Assembly: GCA_016790075.1 (NCBI GenBank)
Contig: JAEUPP010000027.1
Location: forward strand, 1-40,283
DNA length: 40,283 nt
Source: Rhodanobacteraceae bacterium
GTDB lineage: Bacteria; Pseudomonadota; Gammaproteobacteria; Xanthomonadales; Rhodanobacteraceae
Direction of reading: 5' to 3'
Shown: piece after piece, positions 1 to 6,574 of the stretch
How positions within the stretch are numbered: position 1 is the stretch's first letter
Layout: every line of letters begins with the position of its first letter
Notes under the pieces: generated by a model
Databases searched by the model: none
Told to the model about the DNA's origin: nothing
The model's input: the letters and a program-made list of their open reading frames with translations, nothing else
Translations under genes and position numbers: made by a program

Positions 1-332
1 TCGATGACGATGAGTTCGCGATTGCCCTTGGCATCGCGCTTGGGGCCCTGGATCAGGATGGTATTGGCCAGATCGAAGCCCACTGCGCTGTACACCTCGT
101 AGGAGAGGTCGGCGGGGTAGTTGGGCAACGGATAGTGTTCGTTGCGCAGGGAATAGATCTTGGGCGGCGAGAACCAGTTGGAGTGTTCTGCGAGCAGGAC
201 GTTGGCAGGGACTATGCCGACGCTGGGTATGGGCGGTGGCGTAGTTGAGTCTGCGTGGGCTGTGCAGAAGGGCATGCTGGCCATGACCAGCAGACTGGCG
301 GCAAACGACTTGCGGACGGGACTGACTCGCAT
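1..332 (-). CDS. MBL-fold alkyl-sulfatase-like hydrolase, N-terminal part only (runs off window)
   Basis: An open frame starts at the ATG at 332 and is still open at base 1, so only about 110 N-terminal codons are visible. The first ~27 residues form a signal peptide (basic start, hydrophobic core, cleavage near AHA-D). Further on there is a segment reading GFDLANTILIQG and then LIVID. This pattern, an entry strand followed by a loop and a hydrophobic strand ending in D, is what alkyl/linear sulfatases (SdsA/BDS1-type metallo-beta-lactamase fold) show just before their metal-binding region. The HxHxDH motif, which would prove the assignment, lies outside the window. If correct, the product would be an exported hydrolase of sulfate esters. 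The call rests on this one N-terminal match; another MBL-fold enzyme is possible. Confidence 0.6.
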   Translation of the reverse strand, partial: MRVSPVRKSFAASLLVMASMPFCTAHADSTTPPPIPSVGIVPANVLLAEHSNWFSPPKIYSLRNEHYPLPNYPADLSYEVYSAVGFDLANTILIQGPKRDAKGNRELIVI

Positions 333-457
333 GGGTTCCTCGCGCGCTGACAGGGGCGCTGGCTAACCTAATTGCGCAGTAGTGTTTTGTCCACAAGAAT
401 TCATTGAGCTAATTTCAACAATGTGAACGCGCGTGACGGGCGGCTCGCCAGGGCTAC

Positions 458-1069
458 TCACTTTCTGAGCCAGTCGGCGCGAATCCGGTCCGCCGCAACC
501 CGGATTCGCAGCCAGTCTTCGATGAACAGCTCGTTGCAATCGCATACCGGGTCGTCCAGCACCTCGCGCACGATGCGGACGTCGACGGAACTGCTGCCGT
601 TTTTCCTTAGTACCAGCGTACTGAATTTGAGGCTGCCGACGTTGTTCCTGACGTCCAGCAGTTTCTTCCCGATGGTGTCGGCAAGGATCAGGCTCAGGCG
701 GTCGTGGGAAGGGCGATCACTGCGTTGCAGGAAGATCAGTAGCCGGCCTTGCGCCAGCGGAACTCCCACGACTTCGTCACACGCGTTGTCGACAGTGAAC
801 AAGGTATGCGAAGGGACATACAGCGCCGGCTCAAGCGCAACTGGCTCCGGCTTTGAGTGCCCGAAGTCGGCGGTCGCCACCATGTCGTCGTTGCTGGCGT
901 CTCCGGACGGAGAGGTGAACCTGAAGTGGATGGTGCTGTCACTGATGCGGCAGGCAGCTTTCCATTCGGTGACATCGAAAGGGTTGTCGGATTGCTCCGC
1001 GGCGGCTGGTACAGCTGCCGTGAGGCTGGCTGTCAGGGCAAGGGCGAGGCAAAGGAGAAGTCGGCGCAT
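458..1069 (-). CDS. Secreted protein of unknown function
   Basis: This 203-residue protein starts with a clear Sec signal peptide (MRRLLLC, then an Ala/Leu-rich core, cleavage around AAA-E near residue 25). The mature part is mixed alpha/beta with no motif I recognise. It has four cysteines after the signal peptide, including a CDC pair near the C-terminus, which suggests disulfides in the periplasm or outside the cell. The C-terminal ~40 residues are charged and helical. It lies in the same orientation as the sulfatase-like gene, about 125 bp upstream of it, so co-transcription is possible but not shown. Codon usage and the signal peptide make it a credible gene. No function can be assigned. 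Confidence 0.7.
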   Translation of the reverse strand: MRRLLLCLALALTASLTAAVPAAAEQSDNPFDVTEWKAACRISDSTIHFRFTSPSGDASNDDMVATADFGHSKPEPVALEPALYVPSHTLFTVDNACDEVVGVPLAQGRLLIFLQRSDRPSHDRLSLILADTIGKKLLDVRNNVGSLKFSTLVLRKNGSSSVDVRIVREVLDDPVCDCNELFIEDWLRIRVAADRIRADWLRK

Positions 1070-1170
1070 GGGCTGGCTGTGAAGAGTGCGGAGTTGCTGC
1101 GGGCAGTCGGCATGGCGCCCGCTCCGCTGTCATGAGGGGATACGAAAACTAGCCGGGGGAGTGTAGGAAA

Positions 1171-1494
1171 ATTCGGACATGTGGGTGGCATCGTTTTCTT
1201 GCCGGATCAGGGCTACAGCGGGCCAGCGGAGTACGGACCCGCCCGGCAGTCAGAGGCGAGTAGGAAAAACGGTCGGTGGTGGGTCGGGAAATTCTGAAAA
1301 GTGCGTGACACAGTTTTCGACACAGTTTTCCGTGACACGGTTGACTTCGCGGTCTTCTCGCCGTCATTGGCTGGTTGTGCCGGGACAGGGCTGCAGGCAA
1401 GGGGGCACGGTCCCCAGACCGGCTGCCACAGACGAGTAAGAAGATCGGCCAATGGCGCCTAGGGTAATTCTGAGAAGTGCATGGCACGGTTCTC
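1171..1494. repeat. Degenerate three-copy intergenic repeat
   Basis: The 548-bp gap between the secreted-protein gene and the GH43 gene has no convincing gene. It contains three related 28-bp blocks at 1171-1198, 1291-1318 and 1467-1494, all of the form ATTC-n-GA...GTG-n-(A/G)-TG-n-CA-n-n-GTT-n-TC. Copies 2 and 3 are also preceded by matching GAGTA(G/A)GAA stretches (around 1259 and 1435), so the repeated unit is much longer than 28 bp. Copy 1 appears to lack ~28 bp between the two parts. Inside copy 2 the 12-mer GACACAGTTTTC is duplicated in tandem (1307-1318 and 1319-1330). This looks like an old, decayed tandem duplication of a non-coding element. Confidence 0.65.
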
Positions 1495-1617
1495 AACTGG
1501 CACCATTTTTCGCAGTGAATGCCGGCGCCGGGTCGGGAAGCAGATCACAGGAAGGTCTGTGAAGCCGGTGATAGCGTGGCCGCAAGCTTGGGTGCTGTCG
1601 GTGATGCAGGGGCTGTC

Positions 1618-2958
1618 ATGCAACGACTGTTGAGCATGCTTCGTGTTGTGGCTGGCCTGGGTTTATGCGTGCTGGCTATGGCGGTTGGGGCCGCGCCGTG
1701 TACGGATTCGATCTTCTATTCCGGGTTCAGAACGGGTGACCTTACTCATGGTTGCGCACTGGGCGGCAGCGTATCGGGGCTGCCTACGGGTCAGGTAGCC
1801 CGGCTGCGGAATTCCGATGGCCAGCAGCTCTATCTGCCGCGTAACGGCACGTTCCGTTTTTCGGCTCCGATTGCGACCGGCGCCTCATACAGCGTCGCAA
1901 TGGATAACCAGCCAGTCGGGGCGAGCTGTAGCGTCGGGCAAGGCTCTGGAAGTAACGTCGTATCGGATGTTACAGGTATAACAATATCGTGCCTGGCTAG
2001 CGGCGCGACGAATCCGGTGTTTGCGGGCGCCGCAGGAGTGGGGTTTCCCGACCCTGCCGTCATTCGCCATTCGGACGGCTACTGGTACGCGTATGTGACG
2101 GGCGGCGGCGTCGCCCGTTCCACCAATCTCGTGACCTGGGCCTGGCAGCCGGCGTATACCGCGTCCGGGGGATTCAACTGGGGTACGCAAGGCGCGCTGC
2201 CATGGGCTCCGGATGTCGTGCGGATAGGCGGACAGTATGTTCTTTATTATTCGCTATCGATTTGGGGAGACACCAATCCCGGCATTGGTATAGCGACCGC
2301 GCCCGCTCCTACGGGGCCGTGGACTGATCGCGGAAAGTTATTCAGATCCACGGAGATCGGCGTGGAGAATTCCATAGATCCTGCGGTGTTTACTGCACAG
2401 GACGGACGCGTTTTTATGGTCTGGGGCAGTTTTCGCGGGAACTACATGATCGAGCTTTCAGCCGATGGGCTTGCGCTGAAAGAACCCGCCAACGCGGCCG
2501 GCAGCAAGACACTCATCGCCGGTGCGCCGATTGGCCAGGCGATGGGTTCGGCCTATGAGGGTATGTATGTCCTCTTCCGCAACGGCTACTACTACTTGTT
2601 TGCCTCAATCGGCCGCTGTTGTCAGGGAGCGACAAGCACCTACTCGGTAGTCGTGTTGCGCTCTACCTCGCCGACCGGGCCTTATGTCGACAGGCTGGGT
2701 AGGAGTGCACTAGCGCTGGCCGAGCTGGGTGAGCCGGTAGTGCGAGGAGACGGTACTCGCTTCGTAGGGCCGGGCCACAATTCCATCGCCATCGACGACG
2801 GCGGGAACTGGTGGCTGGTGTATCACTCCTACGCCTACTCAAACCCCGCTCTGGATCGCCGCGAGCTGATGATCGACAAGCTCACCTGGGATATGGACGG
2901 GTGGCCGTCAGTCGCCAATCCGGGTAACGCCCCGAGTCAATATCCGTTCCCGCCTTAG
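1618..2958 (+). CDS. Secreted GH43-family glycosidase (endo-arabinanase-like)
   Basis: This 446-residue protein probably hydrolyses arabinan or a related plant polysaccharide outside the cytoplasm. I chose the ATG at 1618 because it opens directly into a signal peptide (MQRLLSML, hydrophobic core, cleavage near GAA-P). An upstream in-frame start at 1519 would bury that peptide. Residues ~30-125 form a small beta-rich domain with paired cysteines. The rest is a five-bladed GH43 propeller with all three expected acids: D145 in FPDPAVI (general base), D254 in ENSIDPAVF (pKa modulator) and E314 in AYEGMYV (general acid). Late blades include GHNSIAID and WWLVYHSY, typical of arabinan endo-1,5-alpha-L-arabinosidases. 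Exact substrate is inferred; xylosidase-type GH43 activity is not excluded. Confidence 0.88.
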   Translation: MQRLLSMLRVVAGLGLCVLAMAVGAAPCTDSIFYSGFRTGDLTHGCALGGSVSGLPTGQVARLRNSDGQQLYLPRNGTFRFSAPIATGASYSVAMDNQPVGASCSVGQGSGSNVVSDVTGITISCLASGATNPVFAGAAGVGFPDPAVIRHSDGYWYAYVTGGGVARSTNLVTWAWQPAYTASGGFNWGTQGALPWAPDVVRIGGQYVLYYSLSIWGDTNPGIGIATAPAPTGPWTDRGKLFRSTEIGVENSIDPAVFTAQDGRVFMVWGSFRGNYMIELSADGLALKEPANAAGSKTLIAGAPIGQAMGSAYEGMYVLFRNGYYYLFASIGRCCQGATSTYSVVVLRSTSPTGPYVDRLGRSALALAELGEPVVRGDGTRFVGPGHNSIAIDDGGNWWLVYHSYAYSNPALDRRELMIDKLTWDMDGWPSVANPGNAPSQYPFPP

Positions 2959-3397
2959 CGGCGGCTACGCTTCCACAGCAGGCGGGCTCGTGATGGGGAG
3001 GCTCGCTGGTGTGCGGGGGAGCTGTGGTCGGCGACCGATGTATTTGTTTGCGCTGTCTGCAACAAGCGCGTGGGCGAGTTCGCGCCGTTCACCGACACCC
3101 GGCACTGCCTATGGCGAAATGCACCGGCTTCGTCTGATTGGGTCGGTCGAATGCCGGGAATCTGGGGCATATCTGGCTTTCGCCGTTATCGGGATCTTGG
3201 AACCTGCTTCGGTTGCACGCAGGAAACCCGGGGGGCGCAGTAGGGAGGGATGTTTGCACAAGTATAAATATTTTCGGTGTCGGGGGCGCAATGGTGGGGC
3301 TGACGAGGAAATGCCCGGCTCCCATGCGGGAAGACATTGAGTGACCGCGGAACAGCCGCCGCGTTTGCGAAGCAGATATGTTCTTTGTCTGGTTGAA
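2959..3397. other. Intergenic region, no gene seen
   Basis: These 439 bp separate the GH43 gene from the 3' end of tRNA-Phe. Short open frames occur on both strands but have no ribosome-binding site, signal sequence or recognisable domain. A short AT-rich patch (about 3260-3276, with TATAAATATTTT) stands out against the GC-rich background. I found no second copy of the tRNA 3' end that would mark an integrated element. Confidence 0.5.
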
Positions 3398-3473
3398 TGG
3401 TGGCCGGGGACGGAATCGAACCGCCGACACGGGGATTTTCAATCCCCTGCTCTACCAACTGAGCTACCCGGCC
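3398..3473 (-). tRNA. tRNA-Phe (anticodon GAA), CCA encoded
   Basis: Read on the minus strand, the 76 bases start GGCCGGGTAGCTCAG and end in an encoded CCA. The acceptor stem pairs GGCCGGG with CCCGGCC. The D-arm has GCTCAGTTGGTAGAGC, the anticodon stem GGGGA/TCCCC encloses the loop TTGAAAA (anticodon GAA, phenylalanine), and the T-arm carries GGTTCGAATCC. All four stems close, so the gene should be functional. It stands alone between the GH43 gene and the M66 protease gene, with its own strong promoter upstream. Confidence 0.98.
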
Positions 3474-3520
3474 TGAGGTGTTGCTGCGTGCGACCAGAAC
3501 GGTCGCAGCGGGAAGGGCGC

Positions 3521-3551
3521 GTATTAAAGCCGGCGGGGGTGGCGGAGTCAA
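3521..3551 (-). promoter_or_regulatory. Sigma-70 promoter of tRNA-Phe
   Basis: On the minus strand the hexamer TTGACT (3551-3546) is followed, after exactly 17 bp, by TTTAAT (3528-3523), overlapping TAATAC. A GC-rich discriminator (GCGCCC) follows, as expected for a stringently controlled stable-RNA promoter. The stretch between promoter and tRNA holds a 7-bp inverted repeat, TGCGACC / GGTCGCA (3489-3507), that could fold in the 5' leader of the precursor tRNA. Confidence 0.7.
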
Positions 3552-3619
3552 GTGCAAATCACGGCTGCTGTTGAATTGCGGGGTTGCAGGCAAGCGCGAC
3601 GCGCGCCCGGCTCTGGTCG

Positions 3620-3654
3620 CAGATGCTCACGGCTGCTGCAGTCGTGAGCATCTG
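3620..3654 (-). terminator. Stem-loop downstream of the M66 protease gene (no U-tract)
   Basis: A perfect 12-bp inverted repeat, CAGATGCTCACG (3620-3631) and CGTGAGCATCTG (3643-3654), has an 11-nt loop and lies ~29 bp beyond the protease stop codon. There is no run of T after it on the minus strand, so it may protect the 3' end of the mRNA or assist termination rather than act as a classical intrinsic terminator. Confidence 0.5.
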
Positions 3655-3682
3655 TGATGTGGCGATGGGGCGATCTGGCCGC

Positions 3683-5665
3683 TCAGGGTGTCCAGGTCGC
3701 AACGGCCGTGGCCGAGTCCAGATAGTTGGCCGCAGTCGTGGTATTGCCGCTGTAGTTGATGTTGTAGGGCCGGTTGTCGCCGGGGTTACGGACTTCCATG
3801 GGACGGTGATACAGCGTCGCGCTGGCGACAGTCTTGTCATCCGGCAGGTTGATGCCCCAGATGGCGAAGCTGCTGCCATTGAGCGGGTCGGTACCGCGCG
3901 GTGCGTATTTCATGACGGCCTGGCGTTGGCTGCCGTCTGTATAGTTGACGCGCAGAACCAGATCGGCACCCCACCAGAACGCATCGCCGGAAACCCAGCT
4001 CTTGATGTCGCTGAAGTCGGTCGGGTCGGCAGGGTTCCAGGTCTTTTTCAGGTTGCCTGTGTAGCGCTGCGGTTTGCCTATCAGGTTGACTTCGGGCGTA
4101 GTGGCGCTGAATGCGCCCCAGAACAGTACGACGCGCGTGTTGTATTGCTGTGCATAGCGGTGTTTCATCAGGTTCGCGCTGAGTGCCGGTGTGGCTTGCA
4201 CGGTGTAGTCGGCCAGCGTCGCGTCCCACTTCTTCAATAGCGGTTGTACTGCGTTTGGTTGAACGATCACCACGTTTCCGTTCTTGCTCGGGAAACTGAA
4301 TGGCACGCCGGCGGTATTGCCCAGCGGATCTCGTGGATAGGGGATGGTGCCGCTGTAGGCGCTGGCGGCGCCGACCATATAGCGAAAGTCGAACAGTGAT
4401 GAGTAGTCGCTGAAATAGTCGTAGGCCTGGCCCGTGCCTGCGCAGGACGAGCCGCTGCGCTGCATGGGCTCCTGTCTTTCCTTGCCGGTAGCTGCACAGA
4501 TGGGTGAGATAAAGCGGTCGTTGTACATGTCATAGCCCCAGCTATTGCCGAAGCCGCCGCCGTTTGGATTGTCCGGCAAGGTGCCGAACTGGCCGGCGTA
4601 GGGATGGCGCTGGGTGGCTGTTGCGTCATTGCGTCCATACCAGGAACTGCCCCAGTGTGGCATGTCCGCGCTGTGGCCCATCTCGTGATTGAAGGTGAGT
4701 CCATAGTCGTCGCCGGCGCCTATGCCACCGCCAGCAAGGCCGCCGCCGACGCTCTGATTGGCCGACAAGGTGCCGTAGGCCTGGGCGTAGTAGTCCATTC
4801 CGTTGGCAGCGCGAAGCGCGCCAAGTACGCCACGCACCGAATTGAGTACGGCATAGCCGCCATAACGAGTACAGGTGCCTGCGGTTTGCTCGGCCGCGGT
4901 ACAGCTCGGGCGGCGTGTAGCCAGCATCGCTGGCTGGGCCATTGCAACACCATTGCCATTGCGTCCGTCGCTGCGTGGTTCTATCGGCATGCGCTCGCTG
5001 ACGAAATCGACCAGAGGGCTTACGTTGAGCGCGCTGATCATCAGCGTCGACAGGTATTGGTATTGCCAGTTGGCCGGCTTGGCGGACGGCGTCGTGTCGC
5101 CGAACAGGTAGATGTCGGGAGCAAGCAGGGTCAGTATCGGTTCGGCGCCGATCTTGAGTGCGGTCGCCGGAAAGGTCCGCGTCGCATTGCCGGTACGAAT
5201 CGTCAGTTCCAGCCCGGGTCGGATCCAGTCTGCCGGCAGAGTCACGGTATAGCTGTCGGCGCGCGTTTGCTGGGCAGCATCGACGCTGGCAGGCAATGTG
5301 GCCGGGCCGGACAGGCAGAGCTGGCCCACGATCACTGCGCCGTTGGTCGCGGTGACCTGGACTTGCGGGGCGGCGCCGGTGCCGGTCACGTCAGCCTTGA
5401 CCAGCACCGGCCGGTTTGCGGTCAGCACGAAGAACGGATGGGTCGTTTCGAGCAGATGGGTCTGCGCAAAGTAGACCCGCTGTATCTGCGCGCTCGCATT
5501 GAGCGCTCCGCTGCAGGCGGCGGCGTCGTTGCGGTCTGGAATGCGAAAGGTGCGGAAGCCTGCATTCGGATCGAAGTTAGAGCCAAAGACGGGATCGTCT
5601 GCAGCCGAAGCCGTTGCGGATAGCAGCAATAGCGCGGTGAAGAGGTGGGCGGTGCGCTTACGCAT
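3683..5665 (-). CDS. Secreted M66-like (StcE/TagA-type) zinc metalloprotease
   Basis: This 660-residue protein has a Sec signal peptide (residues 1-22) and is probably released or surface-exposed. Residues ~60-115 resemble the N-terminal module of TagA/StcE-type M66 peptidases (TTHPFFVLTANRPVLVKADVTG). The catalytic core has H327-E328-M-G-H331 and a third histidine at H337 in NHEMGHSADMPHWG, giving HExxHxxxxxH. The gluzincin/metzincin-like glycine two residues after the second histidine is replaced. Several cysteines (near residues 51, 117, 255, 265, 393, 409) suggest disulfides. StcE-family enzymes cleave mucin-type glycoproteins; that substrate is family knowledge, not something shown here. 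The gene stands alone, with a stem-loop downstream. A second start cannot be excluded but this ATG opens the signal peptide. Confidence 0.82.
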   Translation of the reverse strand: MRKRTAHLFTALLLLSATASAADDPVFGSNFDPNAGFRTFRIPDRNDAAACSGALNASAQIQRVYFAQTHLLETTHPFFVLTANRPVLVKADVTGTGAAPQVQVTATNGAVIVGQLCLSGPATLPASVDAAQQTRADSYTVTLPADWIRPGLELTIRTGNATRTFPATALKIGAEPILTLLAPDIYLFGDTTPSAKPANWQYQYLSTLMISALNVSPLVDFVSERMPIEPRSDGRNGNGVAMAQPAMLATRRPSCTAAEQTAGTCTRYGGYAVLNSVRGVLGALRAANGMDYYAQAYGTLSANQSVGGGLAGGGIGAGDDYGLTFNHEMGHSADMPHWGSSWYGRNDATATQRHPYAGQFGTLPDNPNGGGFGNSWGYDMYNDRFISPICAATGKERQEPMQRSGSSCAGTGQAYDYFSDYSSLFDFRYMVGAASAYSGTIPYPRDPLGNTAGVPFSFPSKNGNVVIVQPNAVQPLLKKWDATLADYTVQATPALSANLMKHRYAQQYNTRVVLFWGAFSATTPEVNLIGKPQRYTGNLKKTWNPADPTDFSDIKSWVSGDAFWWGADLVLRVNYTDGSQRQAVMKYAPRGTDPLNGSSFAIWGINLPDDKTVASATLYHRPMEVRNPGDNRPYNINYSGNTTTAANYLDSATAVATWTP

Positions 5666-5866
5666 AAGGTCTCCCGGAACACATGGCCGCGACCGGCTGT
5701 TGCGTCGGATTAGTGGCGCCGCGGCTGCTGGCTGCCGCTATCCATGTGGTGAATTGGGCACTGTCTGCAGCGTCTGAGCTGTGCGTAGTTTCGCGAAATA
5801 CTAACTGCGAAAAAGCGGGTTCTGGGCATGGGCAATCTCTGCATGTCGCCGCAGAGTGCCCGGGGT

Positions 5867-6058
5867 GTGTCCCAGGATGAGTGCGTGTCCCGGGGTGAAT
5901 GCGTGTCCTGGGGTGAGTGCGTGTCCTGGGGTGAGTGCGTGTCCTGGGGTGAGTGCGTGTCCCGGGGTGAGTGCGTGTCCCTGGGTGAGTGCGTGTCCCT
6001 GGGTGAGTGCGTGTCCCAGGGTGAGTGCGTGTCCCAGGGTGAGTGCGTGTCCTGGGAT
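5867..6058. repeat. 18-bp minisatellite, ten full units
   Basis: Ten complete copies of gagtgcgtgtccNNgggt run head-to-tail from 5879 to 6058, after a partial copy at 5867-5878. Variation is almost confined to the two N positions: CG, TG, TG, TG, CG, CT, CT, CA, CA, TG in order; unit 2 has gaa for gag and unit 10 ends in gat. Identical variants sit next to each other, the signature of local duplication by slippage or unequal crossing-over. The array lies in the 510-bp gap between the M66 gene and blaI. Because 18 is a multiple of three it keeps reading frames open on both strands (for example a six-residue ECVSxG repeat), but no credible gene surrounds it. Confidence 0.93.
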
Positions 6059-6140
6059 GGAGTGCTGGGATAGGAGGGCGATGCGCAGCCAGGTGGGGGG
6101 GGCGGCATGACTTTCGGCTGGTGCCGGGTGTGGGTTTATC

Positions 6141-6166
6141 TACTACAACTGTAGTACGACAGTTGT
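6141..6166 (+). promoter_or_regulatory. BlaI-type operator
   Basis: TACTACAACTGTAGTA (6141-6156) is a perfect 7-2-7 inverted repeat containing the core TACAACTGTA that BlaI/MecI repressors bind as dimers. A second short palindrome, ACAGTTGT (6159-6166), follows immediately and could be a half-strength second site. The site is ~20 bp upstream of the start of the blaI-like gene, so autorepression of the blaI-M56 operon is the natural reading. Confidence 0.8.
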
Positions 6167-6175
6167 GGGAGTGGC

Positions 6176-6574
6176 GTGGTGTCTGCGAAACCTGGCGATG
6201 ATGTAGTGCTTAGTGATCTGCAGATAGCGTTGATGCGGGTGCTTTGGGCGCGTGGTGAGAGCAGTACTGCTGAGGTCGCTGAAGTGCTTGCCCGGGAGCG
6301 TGGCATCAAGCACACGACAGTTGCCACGATGCTGATGCGCTTGGAAAAGCGAGGCGTCGTCGCGCTGCGCCGCGACGCACGTCAGGTCTATTACCAGGCA
6401 CGTGTCAGTGAATCGGAGGTGCGCCGTTCCATGGTGTCGGAACTGCTGGGCAGCCTGTTCGGCGGCGATGCGCGTGCGCTTGTCTCGCATCTGGTCGACG
6501 AAGCCGAGATTGTTCCGGGAGACCTGGAGGCGCTACGCCAACGGCTGGCGCGGGGAGGGCCTGATCATGGCTGA
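6176..6574 (+). CDS. blaI: BlaI/MecI-family transcriptional repressor
   Basis: This 132-residue protein is a winged-helix repressor of the penicillinase-repressor family, near the family's usual length (~125). Residues ~10-85 carry the DNA-binding domain (LSDLQIALMRVLWARGE, then HTTVATMLMRLEKRGVV). The C-terminal third is the helical dimerisation part. The start is GTG at 6176 with another GTG at 6179; no better ATG is available. The operator lies just upstream. The gene overlaps the following M56 gene by 8 bp (ATGGCTGA), so the two are translationally coupled. In the classical system the sensor protease triggers cleavage of this repressor. No beta-lactamase gene is visible here, so the real target genes are unknown. 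BlaI is a family label, not proof of a beta-lactam response. Confidence 0.9.
   Translation: MVSAKPGDDVVLSDLQIALMRVLWARGESSTAEVAEVLARERGIKHTTVATMLMRLEKRGVVALRRDARQVYYQARVSESEVRRSMVSELLGSLFGGDARALVSHLVDEAEIVPGDLEALRQRLARGGPDHG

Noticed and set aside
1149-1496. Small proteins in the 1.1-1.5 kb gap on either strand
   Set aside because: The open frames coincide with the degenerate repeat, lack ribosome sites and resemble no protein family.
2959-3473. Integrated element at tRNA-Phe
   Set aside because: No second copy of the tRNA 3' end, no integrase and no phage gene is present on either side.
4604-5623. 339-residue plus-strand frame antisense to the M66 protease gene
   Set aside because: No start signal and no domain; the protease frame has a signal peptide, a metal site and the right length.
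5867-6058. CRISPR array
   Set aside because: The units are contiguous 18-mers with no unique spacers, and no cas genes are near.
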